A stretch of 64,000 nucleotides of DNA from Allacma fusca (taxonomy: Eukaryota > Arthropoda > Collembola > Symphypleona > Sminthuridae), in NCBI GenBank assembly GCA_947179485.1, contig OX359250.1:40048600-40112599 (forward strand), given 5' to 3'. The notes under the pieces are model-generated. The model saw nothing but the letters and a program-made list of their open reading frames with translations, was not told the DNA's origin and made no database searches. Below, piece by piece: positions 20,889 through 34,899 of this stretch; the first letter of the stretch is position 1, and the number at the start of each line of letters is the position of its first letter. The position numbers were made by a program, and so were the translations under genes.

Positions 20889-23800
20889 CGCGATCACATC
20901 TTTTTCACTTTGAGTCGGACATTGAATTCTTAATTAAATCCTGTATTTTATGCAGGGGACGAAATTTAATCCATCTGTGACTGGGGTCCTTGCTGTTGTT
21001 GTTTCTGTTGTTATCATTATTCTGAACTCTGAGTGACTTGGGATGTATGGGTTGGGGAATTATCCTTTCATGAGTGGGCCCTTCCCATATAGCTTGTGTG
21101 TGGAAGTTCTCCTCCTGAATCCTCCTGTGTGTGCTAGTACTTTGTCTTCCCGTCCCTGTCGCTGGTATCATCCCCCTTCTTGGAAAGAGGGAATAGATTT
21201 ATATATGGACGTGTGCATGTAGTTTTGTTGGGGGTAGGTACATACATAGATATGTGTCTATATAGGATAGGCCACGATTGTCAGATTTTGAGAGGGGGAC
21301 CTTGTCTTATGGAGTGTAAAGGAGTTGTGTTGTCGGAGACAATTCCGTAAAATCCCAGTGGTTGTTATGGAAGGAGACAGAGATGAAGGAGGAACATGGA
21401 ATACTATATACTTACTCTGTGGAACATAATTTTAACGAGAATTTTTTTTACATCAGAGCTTTGAAGGAGAGGACTCGTTGGGTTGTAACAAGGTTGGATA
21501 ATAAAGGTAGGGCGAGGATGCTCCTGCCCGAAGGTTCCTTCCCACACTTTGATAGTTCTCCCGTATTCCTCTGGAGAAGAGAAAACTTACAGATATACAG
21601 AAGGAGACAAAAGAGAAAAAAACTAGATAGACTCCCAAAAACTTGCATGCGTGCTAAAGAAGAGAGAATGCATAAAAGACGTCTAGGATGAAAGTATGAA
21701 AGTAAAGAGATGAAAAAGGGAATGCATTAAATTCCCTTTCGTTTCTCTCTCTCTCTCTCTCTCCCCTTCTCCCTGCCTTTCCCTATCTAATGTCGTTCTC
21801 ACATTTACGTCCCTATCTCATTCTCCTATAATTCTTTACACTTTCACTTGTTGTGTGCCTGGATCCCCATACGATCTCCTCGGAGATGTGCGAGATCCTG
21901 GACTTATATAGCATTGGGCTCCTCAAAGTAAGGACTCCATCAAGCTTCCCCTCTCCTAGATATAATTAAATGCTACATACATCTCTATATAATTTGTCTC
22001 CTCTTATTAATCTGGACAGGTTAACATTTATATATAAATGTATGTTTTTATAGTTATATATCTATCTATAGGTAGAACTTACATGCCCTTACACTTTTAA
22101 TTATTTGTTGAATTTAAATTTAAAATCTAGATTTGGTACGAGGATAATTACTACTAGAGACTATTTACTTGACGCTACCCAATGTCCCTCAAGTTGTCGG
22201 TACTCTTCTGGACTCACACTTCTGTGACACAAAAAATAAAATAAATTGGAGTGGGATATTAAGAGCATTTTGAAGTTATTCAGAAAGTCAGGGGGTAATG
22301 TATAAGGAAGGGAAAAAGTAACTTTTTTTTTAACACGTAATATCTTCCGTCACTACCTTCAAATTATCTCCCACTATATGTATATACTTTATGGTCTTGG
22401 AGGAGGAGTAGTGTGAGTCTGAGTAGTACGTGTGTGTCGAATTCATTGTGAGGAGCCTGGATTTGGCGTATAATGAAATCTTCCTTCCTTGTGGTAGACT
22501 TTCAATTTTTCCCAACACCTTCCTTCTGAACACTCCATTTACTCCGGGTACTTTTATGTAATAGATACGTTGGAGATGAGTATAGCGAAGATTTGGACGA
22601 AATATCCATTCTTTTTTTAGGTATCTATCTATATACCGGGAAGTTCCCATACCAGCTCTATACGAATGGCTCATATTGGAAATTACATTTTATTAAGTAA
22701 TAGTAGAAAAGTGTTTGTAATGTGGACATTGTACTATTCCAGTACTCTGTGTAGGGTATAGGGGAATGCAGGAGTAAGGATTTTTTTTCATATGGCACTA
22801 CTACTGCAGGTAACCATAGATAATTATGTATGTAATTGTATCTGTAACGGTATATAACACACATATACCTATAGGTGTACATACATACATACATATGTAG
22901 GTGATACTGAAACTAAACTCTCGACTCAGGGTTTTAATGTGAAAAGTTTTTACAAGTGTTGATTCCCCGTTGTATATACTCAACGTTTTGTATTCCAGGA
23001 GGAAACCCTTAGTTTTATTGAATTGAGCATGGTTGAAATGAAACTAAGCCTTATAGTACGTGCTCACAATTCTTTAATCTTTTTTTTTTTTTGTGGGGAT
23101 ATTATTATATTGGAGGGATATTTAAAATAAATGTTTCTCCAACTATTTTCTCTGTGGATGTATGTATATATGTATGTCTGACTTCTGTGGATGTAATGAA
23201 AGAGCTATTAATTCAATGATGAGTTTGAATTGAGAGAGAGAGAGAGAGAGAGAGAAAAAAAAAATCCCTCACTCTGTTTTTACACCCTTTGGACTACACA
23301 CACATATATCTAGCCTTAAATGGACCTAAATGCTCCTATCCGGTTGTAGATAAGGTGTGAGCCATACTGAGTGAGTGATGATGAATGTACTTTCCTATGT
23401 ATACATAGAATTTTACAGTCCATGTTTAGCTCCTTCCCTTTCCCACCATATTATTAAGGGTTAATTTTATTAGGGACTCTCGGGTATGGGAAAGATCTCA
23501 TTGAGTGGTTGGGAGTCTATTATTATTTAGAGATAGAAGAGGTCCTATTACTTTTTTTTCTACAAGAAGCATAGAATTTTAAAATTTGATTTAAAACTTT
23601 TTTTTTCCTTCAGTAAGCAAATAATTTCAAGGGAAGAAAATGAAAATGACTCTTCCTGGAAGAATTTTCTCTTTCCTTTCATACTTTCCAAAGTTTACGA
23701 AAAAGTGAAATGTATAACCGTATAGGATTTAAGAAGGTAGGACCCTCTGGGGAAATTTTGAATTTCCCATTGTAGCCTTGTTAATCTTCGGAGAAGGAAA

Positions 23801-24031
23801 TGTGAGGAGGTGAAGGTGCTTATGAGGAGGAGGAGTGTTCCCTTAATGTAGGTAGAACTAATAACCATGGATCTAGCTGTAGTGGCATAAGGAATTTTTA
23901 AACGGGTGGTAACGGTGGGCCGGAGTCACCTGTACTCCACTCTATGACACCCCACACATTAGTATGAGGAGGGATTGGTGAGAGATAGATGGATACGGAG
24001 GATGTCGTCATGGATAATTAGATAGTTTGTC

Positions 24032-24055
24032 TGTGTGTGTGTGTGTGTGTGTGTG
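24032..24055. repeat. (GT)n microsatellite
   Basis: A pure GT run of about 12 units. Confidence 0.95.
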
Positions 24056-24324
24056 ATTTTCTTCCTCTTTTTATTAGCTCCTGTCTTGATGTCAGCTGAG
24101 TCAGATTCCCTGGGTCTTTCCGAAGCTCTCTATTCTGACTGGGTTCACTCACTTATGGCTCCCCTCATTACTACTGGGGCTCACATTATTATTACTATGA
24201 GCTCCCGTATGCTTTTATGGGGACCTGATTTTGTCTGGAAGTAACTCTGAGACTCGGGAGATTGAAGGAAGGTATCTCTAGAGGTAATAAGTAGATTAAT
24301 TATGTAGTAGGGAAGGAGTGCATA

Positions 24325-24325
<1 letters not shown>

Positions 24326-24373
<48 letters not shown>

Positions 24374-24374
24374 G
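24326..24374. repeat. (GA)n microsatellite
   Basis: GA units with a single GGGA interruption. Confidence 0.95.
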
Positions 24375-25170
24375 AGCTAAATGGTCCCTTCTATGGAAGT
24401 ATCATCAGTTAATGCTTGTTAACTGCGAGTAGTGTATAGAGTCATGGAGGATATATTTCAGAGGCCATTTCATACCTACCCTGAGGAATATATTATGGGA
24501 AGGCTATTGGGAAGGAAGTCTCTGATATGGACAGTACCTACGGAAAGTTTGGCAGACTGTCTTAAGGCCGGGCTGTCTGTCTCTTCATTGATTAAGTAAA
24601 AGTGGTTAGGATGGATTTGTGTATCTAGATATCTATCTGTCTATCTATCTATCTCTGGATAGATGTATAGAGTTCCATTCTTACTTTGAGGGAAGGACGA
24701 AAAGGTGGGTGATAAAACTGGCGAGGAATTTATTATATATCCCGACTGTTCGGTAGACTCCTCAGTGAGACACTACTCCTATTATAGTATGTAATCTAAG
24801 GCTCTCGGCATCCCAGTTCCAGTCGTTACTCCAGTGTATTATTACAGTTGTGATTCTACTATTAGCTCCATGTGTAGGAATACGGGGGAAGCCCATAGAT
24901 ATAATTATGTATCTATAGATATATCTACTACATAAGTCAGAAGTTACTGGAGGACTCCGAGGATGAAGTGAATATTTTGGCCAGGAAAAAGGGAGGAAAG
25001 TGAAAGAAAGGTCCTGCGGATGTGTAACAAATGGTGGCTACATAATCATACTTGGGGTGATTTCTGAAGCCATCTAGAAGGTTACTCGACAATCCCCAGA
25101 ACTGCTCTATCAAGTAATTTGTGAACCCTTCCGCGTCTTCCTTCCACAATGTGTGTATTTTCACGTCTTC

Positions 25171-25171
<1 letters not shown>

Positions 25172-25226
<55 letters not shown>
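25172..25226. repeat. (CT)n microsatellite
   Basis: A pure CT run followed by TTGGTCTC-type variants. Confidence 0.96.
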
Positions 25227-25229
<3 letters not shown>

Positions 25230-26042
25230 TCTCTCCCTTGGTCTCTTGGTAAAGCCTGGAGATACCAAGCAGCTGCTGGAACGAATACAGTTTTTTTTAG
25301 ATTCAATGCGGAAGATGACGAGGGAGTATGCATGGGATAAAGGGATATCAAATATAACTAGTAGTGTCTATAGCTTGAAGGGTTTAATTGTGTATAGGTA
25401 TCTAATCTATAGGTACGGATAGACACTTTAATGTAAATACATATGTATGTACGTGTGTATGTATGTATATACATGTGTTCAACTCTCTCTCTCTCTCTCT
25501 CTCTCTCTGGCTCTGCTGCCACTCACTCCATAGTTTGCTTTCCAGTAACTTCTCATGTCAACTTACTTTGAGGATAGGGGAACTTTTCACTTTCTGGGCT
25601 CCTGGTTTACATGTGAAAGTCCCATACTGAAGTCATATGAGGTATTTAGTGGTGACGGTCCAACACCCTGGAGAGTTAGTTCTAATTAAATAAATAATTA
25701 CATTTGAATAATTCTTTTGGAAAATACTACCCGCTCCTTCTCCCTTGGTTAGTCTCCTGTATCTTCCTATTTCCTATCCCGCTCTAACTCCCATCCTCTT
25801 CCACTACATACATGCATAAGTACATGGTCGGCCCTAAGGAAGTGACTGAAGCTATTACATACATATGGGGACAGACGTCCGTACATGTAAATACAGATAG
25901 TTCAACTCTATATGGTAAATAGTGAAAGGACTATGTAATCTCACCAGAAGTTACATTAAGAATGTATTATGTGATGTTTTATAATTTATATGCATTGGTC
26001 TGGCATATTGGCATGTACATATAGGACTTGTTCTAATCCGGA

Positions 26043-26073
<31 letters not shown>

Positions 26074-26366
26074 TGGAGGAAAAAAAGAAGATGCATGAGA
26101 GAGGGAAGTGTAACTTCAAATGTCGCAGAGTTTTCCATATGGTTCCTATCTCTATTTCGGAATGTGTAGGGAAGCGACGGATCCTGAAATTGCGGATGAA
26201 ATAAGTAAGGAGACTGTACAGTATGAGTTGGAGGGATAGAGTAAAAACCAATGAATTATTGTTTGACTCATGAGAAATGACATTACTCTCTGGAACCAAC
26301 TGAATTAAGACTTAGGACTCAAAAAGAGACAGGGAGGAGGGAGGGTAATAGGAATTTCTCCAAGTC

Positions 26367-26464
26367 CTTCTTCTTCTTCTTCTTCTTCTTCTTCTTCTTC
26401 TTCTTCTTCGTTTTCTTTTTCTTCATCTTCGTCTTCATCTTCATCTTCGTCGTCTCCGTCTTCT
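26367..26464. repeat. (TTC)n array decaying into TTC/ATC/GTC variants
   Basis: About 14 perfect TTC units, then a degenerate half with TCATC and TCGTC variants. One half is clean and the other eroded. Confidence 0.95.
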
Positions 26465-26910
26465 CCTTTGAGTCTCCCTCCTCATAGCTAGCAGCAGCCT
26501 AATTTTTAATTCAGGAACATTCAAGTTCTCTGTATCTATATTTGACTCTTGTGTAAATCTAACGGCTATGTCTTAATGGTATCCTTCATATAAGTAAAGC
26601 TTCTGTTCTCTCTGTGGATGTGTTTGGGCATTCGGGGGCTTATATCAATTGCCTGATGTAGGATTATTGCTGGGGAACGTTGTAACAACCTTGTACGTAT
26701 GGGGAAGACTTGGGTAGTATCCATTTAAATTAGAAAACTCTACCATGTAGATATTTGGACGGGGGCTGTAAGTAAGGTAGTGTCGTATTTGCAGAAGCTA
26801 CAATTTTGTTTTGTTCCAGGGATATCATTCTCTATTTGTACAATTATTCAAGTAATAAAAGCATGGGGAAATCCTTTGGATGAAGACAGAGTTGTTGGAA
26901 TTAGCTTTCG

Positions 26911-26956
<46 letters not shown>

Positions 26957-27488
26957 AGAAACAGAGATACCTTTTTTTGTAATCTCAGTCTATGTATCTA
27001 CATAACATGGAGATACATATGGGTCTGTGAGAGTCCTATGGGAGTCATTTCATGGGGATTGTGTACCTATACATATAGATATTCCAACTCTGTGTAAACT
27101 AACTAGTTAGGATTTAGATTGAGAAATAAGATGTTAACCCTTTACATTTTTAATCAATGTAAATGTAATTTCTGTTTTTTTTTTCTTTTTCGGTGTACAT
27201 ATGTACATACATAAGTCCACATTGTACTTATTTAGGATCTAGAAATGTATTCTCTCTAGGAATGTTTTTTTTTCTTCTTCTTCTGAACTCAAAGTTTTGT
27301 TTCATACTACGACATGTATTTTGTTAGTTTATAGTCAATTCTTCCCCTGCTCTCTGTCCTGGGCCTTTTGGATGATGAACTTTTTTTTTATTGTGTTTAT
27401 TCTTAATTTTATTTATTTGCGAGACTGAAGTTATGGTCTTGTTTTTGGGCTTTAATTAAGTTTCTGACACCAACAACTTTCCCTGTGT

Positions 27489-27490
<2 letters not shown>

Positions 27491-27534
<44 letters not shown>

Positions 27535-27557
27535 GTCTCTCTGTTGTCTCTCTGTTG
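27491..27557. repeat. (CT)n array ending in three copies of an 11-mer
   Basis: CT dinucleotides pass into TCTCTCTGTTG repeated exactly three times (27525-27557). Confidence 0.95.
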
Positions 27558-29453
27558 TGAGTGTTGCCTCGTGGAAAATTTATCAGAGGGCACAGGGTAC
27601 GAGGGATGTGTAAGGCCTGAGACATTAGTCAAGGCCTGGAGATGATAGTGTGTATAGAGAGGTGTCCTTATTGTTCCCAAGAGTGCTGTAGTTCCCAAAG
27701 TGAGATCTGATGATCTTTCCCTATACACATTCCTCCCTCCCTCCCCCCTCCCCACCTTTCTTCTCTCCTCTCTGGAACTTGTGTGATCCAGTTGGTACAT
27801 ATATATACGGAAGGTCTACATTATCTGTATGTCAATACTCCAATTAGATGTAGATAGGAGTTATATAATTATAAATTAGAGTCAAAGTTACGAAGGTGCT
27901 AGGAGCTGTCTCGAACATTTGTTTTTGTAAAAGAAAAGTCTAATGGAATAATTGGCTCTGGATAGGTTTATTAGCAGGGGATTAATTTTTTAATTTACAA
28001 AAAAAAAACAAAAAAAAAAACAAAACACACTCACATAGGAGTCACTCTGACTTGTGTACAATGAGCCGGCATCATCAGTTGAGATAAAAAAAAATTAGGA
28101 GGATTGGATGAGATTTATCTATTTTAAGCTAAAAAGAGTTTGTATGGAGATTGTCTGCTTTTTCCCCCAATTTGAGAAATAATGAGGAGTCAAATGTAAT
28201 ATGGGACTGCTCTTAACTTCTGATTGGGGAAATTACGGAGGTGAAGAGGTAGCAACCGGCTGGGGCTCTTCCCTTTCGGAAAAAAAGGAAATGACATGAA
28301 AGATGTGGAGACAGTCAGGAAGGAAATGAGGAGAAGTGGGGGGATATTACTTGGGTCCTATATTGAAGCCCCCTTTTTTTAAAGGCCCTCGTCGTTGTGA
28401 CGACGTCGACTCAAGATGGAATTTTAAATAATTATTCACATTTGTATCTTCCTATATAATTACCTATATATATATATATATATGTAGTAGGCAGTATTAT
28501 TAAATAAATCAGAAGGTAATAAAAAAGCAAAAGATCCAATTTCCCTGAGGATGTAATTAATTATTATTAAATACGAAATTTCGGGATCTCATTTCATTCT
28601 TTTTTCCTCTGAGTATGTATTTTTGGATTCTACATACGTCCAGGGTGCTAGGAAACAAAGACCCCCTTATTCATCCTAGCTCTCCTAAGGGTGGGAACGG
28701 TAACAAAATTTCAGTTCCCAATGATGCGAATCTTTTCCTAAAGTTTTTAAAATTTGTTTAATCCCCCTGACTCCAAAGCTCTGGATATAGGGATGACATT
28801 TTGGAGGCTGTAAATTATTTATTTAGTTTCAAATTTTTGTTTTAAAATAATTATAATTATTTGAGTGTTTTTGGCAGGAAATTTTATGAGCTCTCCAGGG
28901 AGCTATTACTCATAGGCCTCTGCCTTGAGAATCTTGGACATGAGATGTCAAAACAAGGGAGCAAGGTTGAGGGAATTCATCTTGAGGAGTAAAGATGCGG
29001 AAAAAGGAGAGACTCTGTGTTTTTTTTTCAGGGACGCTCTGTCGTTCCGACAAATATTTTTGAGGAGGCTGTCTTTGTAGAAAATTTCAAGGGGGATTCA
29101 TTTGAGAGGAATGTCATCTTCCTAAGTTAGAAAATTCTAAAAGAAATAAAAACAATTTACGGTTTAAATCAATTCATAAGCCTTAGTTACACACTCACAA
29201 GTAAAGAGAGTAATAGCATCAAGTTACAAGTTGTACGACTGCTGTTGTGAATCCCTCTCCTACTACATCCTATCCCTCTCCTCTCTGTATGCTGATCAAG
29301 ATTTTCCCTTTCATAAGTAGTGATACTGTTATGGTTGATATTAAATCTACTGCATGGATTTGAGAGCTGACATGAGCTAAAGTTTTCCGGTCTGAAGATA
29401 CGAAGATGAAAGTAAAGAAAGTCGTTGCGTTCCTTTCGGTTTTCCTATTTTGT

Positions 29454-29487
<34 letters not shown>

Positions 29488-30066
29488 TTTCCATCGTACT
29501 GCTTTCAGACAGACTGCTCTCTCACTCTACTTCTTGGTTATGCTTGCCTGTCCTACTATGTACCTACAACATGTACATACATGCGTATGTACGTTTGTGT
29601 GCATGTGTGAAAGGGCGTGTATAGAGGGTACTTTCACTCCGTATGGTTCCCTACCCTCTTTCTCGCTCGTTACTCCTCGTCTTCGTTTATCGGGCTGCGT
29701 CAATGGGTCCTAGTCCCAAGGGATTAGGTATTTTTCCGTGGAGTAAGTCACAGTTTATATGTACAAGTCCTGGAGTGTGTGCAGAAGATGTATTTATGAA
29801 TTTTCTCTCTCTCTCTCTCTCTCACTTTTGCTTTTTTGCCTTTCCTTTTTAACGGACTTGAAGTATTGTGGAAGCGCCATGTATTTACTTGTTTGTCAGT
29901 TTGAGATATGTCCATTCCCACTGTGTGGAAGTGAGTGGTGCTGAAACGGATGTGTAATGTCTGAATGCATATATATCTATAAATACATATAAACATATTA
30001 AACTTGTATGAGGACTAGTAGATAGGCAGATATATGTGTTTAGAGGTATGTGTGCCTTCTTTCGTC

Positions 30067-30067
<1 letters not shown>

Positions 30068-30131
<64 letters not shown>
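30068..30131. repeat. (CT)n microsatellite, 64 bp
   Basis: Uninterrupted CT dinucleotides. Confidence 0.97.
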
Positions 30132-30133
<2 letters not shown>

Positions 30134-30282
30134 TACGCACTGCGGTCCTTTTTTATTTGGGTAATGAAAATGATTCCAGCTTTTTGCTGATGAAGATCCC
30201 ATAGAAGAAGCAGGACTCTCAAATATAGGTTTTCACCATCCCTGTCTCCTCAAATCTAGAATTACTATTATGAACGTTTCAC

Positions 30283-30325
<43 letters not shown>

Positions 30326-30949
30326 GTATCCTCGCTAATCTTATGATTCCAAAGAAGTATGCAGGCAATTTTTTAAGGACGACTCCCTAAGCTCCCTTCT
30401 GTCGACTTGAGGCCTTTCCCCTGGAACTGTATCTACTTTTCTGGAGTTGTTTGAGCTTGGAACTTGTAACCAGTTGTGAGTACACATGTGTGTGTGTGTG
30501 TGTGTGTGTGGAGGGGGGAAATATGTGTTGACAGCCGATTCTTCTCAATTTTTCTGTCTTATAGGGACAAGCTCTCATGCCTATGAGGAACCTGATATCC
30601 TTGTACTAATGTAATGGAGGTACTTTTCGGCTCAATTTTTGTCGGTGTATTTTTTTGGGGGGTGGGGAGGCGTAGGAGGATGGGGAGGGAGGTAGATTTA
30701 GAGAGGATAGGGAGGAGAAAGTATATATGTAAAAAAATATTGATATTGGGTCTGACAAATTTGTCAAGTTCTAGCTCTGAAGGGCATGAGTATGTCTGTG
30801 TCTATACATGTGTTGGGGTTGGGTGGCTCTCAGGCTTTGTTGTTGATGAGGTGGAGACAAATGAAGTCAATTTGTTTGCAATCAAGGTTTGTAAATTAGA
30901 AATTGTATTTGCTCGTAACTCGATTAATTTACATGAAGGTTCCCTCTCG

Positions 30950-30982
<33 letters not shown>

Positions 30983-31167
30983 CTCCCTCTCTCTCCGCCA
31001 AAACTGAAGGGAAGGGAGCGTGAAGACGAGAGAACACGAGTTGGCAAACTTTTTTAGAAGAGGTGGAAAGGATATGTACATAGATAAAATATTTTTAGAA
31101 AAGTCAATCTGCGTACAATAAAATTCCGCTTGGATGTTATACCTACATATCAGTCTGTACATATTTA

Positions 31168-31198
<31 letters not shown>

Positions 31199-31436
31199 AC
31201 AGATAAATGTTTTATGGGCTTTCATTCAACGACAGTGTGGCTCGGTGTATACTTTGATGTACAGATCTCACTTCCCTGTAAGTGACTCCCATGTGAGTGC
31301 AACAAGGGATCAGGCATTTATTTAGGACTTGCTTGGGAATTTGGGAGAATTGCATGGCTCTCCTCTTGTTTTCTACAGACTGTTCACTAGAATAGGTTTG
31401 TCTATGATGCCCGAGCTCTGTTGACAGTTTTTTTTT

Positions 31437-31467
31437 GGAGGGAGGGAGGGAGGGAGGGAGGGGGGGG
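31437..31467. repeat. (GGGA)n array with G-run
   Basis: Five to six GGGA units ending in seven or more G. In principle the plus strand has enough G-tracts for a G-quadruplex. Confidence 0.9.
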
Positions 31468-31724
31468 TTGGAGAAAAAGCACTAATTTTGTTTTGGCAAG
31501 GAGCATCAAAGGACGGGAAGGAATTGTGACTGTTACGTGACACAGAGTGGAGCTCTTCCATAGGAGAGATGAGAGATGAGGAGAAGGATGTGTTTTTGTA
31601 AATATTGGATGGGAATATTGTTGTTTCTATTGTTTCTTGTTATGCTACTCCTGTCTCCTTCCAGACTCCACATCGGGATTGGAGTCAACAGTTGAGTTCC
31701 TTTCTATGCTCCCTGCTCAACACA

Positions 31725-31764
<40 letters not shown>

Positions 31765-32581
31765 AATTAAGGGCTAGGGAAAAAGTTATTTGTTTTCTTT
31801 AGGAAGCTGTAAACATTCACATATGTGTATTTTTTTTATTGTGTGTTCATTTCCTTCTCCACGTAGATCCTCCTCTGCTGATCTCTCGTACTTATTTAAA
31901 TTCATTGCTGTTATATGACGGTGAGATCTCGGGGCACCTATGAGTGAGAGAGGATTGTTGTGGGGGACGATTGTGAAGTTCTTGAAGGCTCTTGTTTGTT
32001 CCTGTAGTCAGAGACCGACGCTTGTTACAAGCGCTTGTTGTCGAGAGATTGGACTTGACTCCCTTTTATGAGCTCTGAGGTGATGGATTCACATTAAATG
32101 GAACGGAGCTACGAGACTTTATTCCTGATCTCAGATTACATCTTGTGGGGAAGGGACGGAGTGTACACATCTCATGCGGGATATGGAGCCAGTGTTTCCT
32201 CACAGCTATATAGTAGATCTACAGATGTAGCTACTAATTCTATATACATACCCCCATGCCTCTTATAATTAATGGAAATGCCTCCGTAAATTCTATGACT
32301 CTTTCTGTCGGGATAAGTAATAATTAATTGTGTTTTAATGGAAGGGCTAATAATTATTTATGAGGGATTTTTTCCTACAAGGTAGTAGTAAATTGTAAGT
32401 CTTAAGTAATAATTAATTTTTGTATATGATCTGTACCAGAAGGGATGGGATGACATTTTTGAAATGACAGTGGAGAAGAAGCTTAGTTGAAGATTTGGAT
32501 TCACATCTGAAAATTCTACGAGATTTTGAAATATGAAAGGGGTTATTAAAATATAGGATTTAAAAAGTATTTGAAAGAGTC

Positions 32582-32585
<4 letters not shown>

Positions 32586-32654
<69 letters not shown>
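32586..32654. repeat. (GA)n microsatellite, 69 bp
   Basis: Uninterrupted GA followed by GTGAG variants. Read on the other strand it gives a false Ser-Leu protein. Confidence 0.97.
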
Positions 32655-32656
<2 letters not shown>

Positions 32657-33279
32657 TGAGGTGAGTGAGTGAGTGAAGGAGACAGCGAGGGGAGAGGGAA
32701 AAAATTCAGAGGGAAAGAGTTCCATTGCTCATGAGGGAGCATACATACATAGAAGTGCAAAGTAGATATTAAATTCCGTGACTTTATACTTAAAGTGTTA
32801 AACTGCATATAGTACAAAGACGTGCTCATTATTTTTTTTTTTTTAAATTGAATTGGATGGGATCCAAATTTATTCAAGACATCCTTCCCGTATGGGCTCC
32901 GTGACTCGGGGTAAACTCCATTGGAACAACATGTTCCGCGATGTCTATTTAATTCATCTATTTGATTAAGGGATGTGAAAGATATTATGGGATGTGTGAA
33001 GGGATTATTATGCTTTGACATCTGGGTCTAATGGAATATTTTCCTACACAGGTATCTACTTGACTTCCAGGCAGAGCTTGTAACTTTTCAGGTCTCATTG
33101 TCAGTCCCTTATATGTGGGAGAGTTATTAGGAAATTTTTCATATATTTAAAAGGCTGTATAGTTTGAGGCTTCCTTTCCTTCACGGTCTTGTCTGTCTTA
33201 TTCCTGTTCGTGGCTCCTCCGCTCTTCTTTCTCTCTCCCCCCCTCTACCCCCTCTCTTTTATGGGAGAAATTATCTGTG

Positions 33280-33284
<5 letters not shown>

Positions 33285-33338
<54 letters not shown>
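33285..33338. repeat. (GA)n microsatellite
   Basis: A GA run followed 20 bp later by GCA and GTA triplets. Confidence 0.96.
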
Positions 33339-33340
<2 letters not shown>

Positions 33341-33607
33341 GGAGGAAGGAGTTGTGTTAGCAGCAGCAGCAGTAGTAGTAGTATCTAGTAGTAGTGTTCT
33401 ATCTCAATCCCTTATCGATCTCAACCTTTTTGAAATGATGAGTAGAGGGAAGTTTTATTGTATAAAGGTTAATAGGCTGAGATATATTTGCTTACTAATA
33501 TTATTATTACTCCAGGGCCCTCTATTAATCCCCTCGTCACTTCTCGACCCGACACTCCCCCTCCGCTCTTAATAGTGCTACTGGAGGAGTCATATTTTTA
33601 TTGTCCG

Positions 33608-33653
33608 TAGTAGTAGAGTAGTAGTAGTGGTAGTAGTAGTAATAGTAGTAGTC
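33608..33653. repeat. (GTA)n imperfect triplet array
   Basis: GTA units with GAG, GTG and AAT variants. A shorter GTA patch lies at 33371-33395. Confidence 0.9.
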
Positions 33654-34165
33654 AGGGAGTGAGGGATGCTCTGGGATATTTTTTGAGGTTAAATGGGCTG
33701 TTCTAGTTGGACTTGATGATCTCTCATGGTGGTAGCTATCTATATTATTATTCAGAGAGGGGTGGGATACTTTGGTGTGTATGGATCTATTTTTTCTTTA
33801 TGTACATACATATCTATACGGCGTTAAAAAAAATAGATCTGGAAGATGTAGGAGAGGAAGGAGGTTGTTGCTTGAAAAAAAAATTTTTTTTTTCCTGTGG
33901 ATGTATGCACTTTTAAAAAGGAGTTGAATTTTTTCCCGTGCGTCCAAGATGGATAGACTCTAGGAGCTCTTCTGGTAGAGCTGGGAAAGTTGAGCTCATC
34001 TGATATCGAAAGTGACAGATAAAGAGGAAAAGTTTATGGTGGAAGGACGAGGGTGTGACATGGGAGGAGGACTACGAAAGACTATTCCTTCCTCCTTGGC
34101 ACTCATATGATCCGGACTGAGATTATGCATCATGATGTTATCAACTGGAACCAACTTTCCACTGC

Positions 34166-34196
<31 letters not shown>

Positions 34197-34846
34197 GGGA
34201 GACAGAGAGAGAGAGAGAGCATGAGAGAGATAGGGAGAGAGAGAGACAGATACTCCGAGGAAGATATGTATTTATATTTATAGATACACATTTGGATAAA
34301 AAATGCGGTTATTCTCAAATGCAGAGCACAATCCAAGTTCGGAGGAACGTGTTCTGCGTTTTGTAGTATCTATCCATATCTGTATCTAGGTATAATTCTC
34401 CCCTGTATGTACGTATGGGTGTATGCTTTTCCTCTTCGTGGTCTCGTGTAATATTGGGGAAGAAGAGGAGAGGAAGAAGAAGAAGAAGAAGGAGCTCCTC
34501 CAGATCTAGATCATTGACGGGGTCGACTACTACTACAACTGCAACTACTTCAACTACTACTGCTACCACTACTACTATTACTACAGTGCTCTGTACATGT
34601 ATACTGTAAGTATATGTGTACTGTATATGTATACTGTATATGTATACCTATGGAATAAAAATTGAGTAAAAGGCCCTGTAATGTCCGTATGCTTTTCAGC
34701 TTGGCTGGACTGTTTGGCCGGAATCAACACGATAAGTGTAGGAACATGGAGTTGTTGGAGGCATTACTGGCCTCTTTTTTTAAAGGTTAATGCTTAATGT
34801 TAAGTGCATGGCTTTCTTCAGTCTGCACTACTGTCTTGAGGCTCTC

Positions 34847-34849
<3 letters not shown>

Positions 34850-34896
<47 letters not shown>
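34850..34896. repeat. (CT)n microsatellite
   Basis: A pure CT run. Confidence 0.96.

Positions 34897-34899
<3 letters not shown>

Larger units (their letters stand above)
17806..29400. other. Intergenic or intronic stretch, no gene seen
   Basis: Nearly 12 kb of AT-rich DNA with short arrays of TATG, CA, CT, GA and TTC. Frames of 60-115 codons exist but contain repeat-derived runs or no motif that I recognise. A compact GC-rich motif at 28391-28411 is the only promoter-like spot that I noticed. Confidence 0.6.

Noticed and set aside
24035-24244. 69-codon plus-strand frame with a less repetitive C-terminal part
   Set aside because: Considered as an exon because the sequence after the GT array is of mixed composition. 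It has no known motif and no matching neighbour exon.
30614-31057. 147-codon plus-strand frame
   Set aside because: It ends in a translated CT array. The N-terminal half is Gly/Arg-rich from G-rich DNA, with no recognisable domain.
32560-33021. 153-codon minus-strand frame with a long Ser-Leu run
   Set aside because: Most of the run is the translated 69-bp GA array. The rest has no motif and no splice support.
33189-33572. 127-codon plus-strand frame with an Arg-Glu run
   Set aside because: This is translation of a GA array followed by GCA/GTA triplets.
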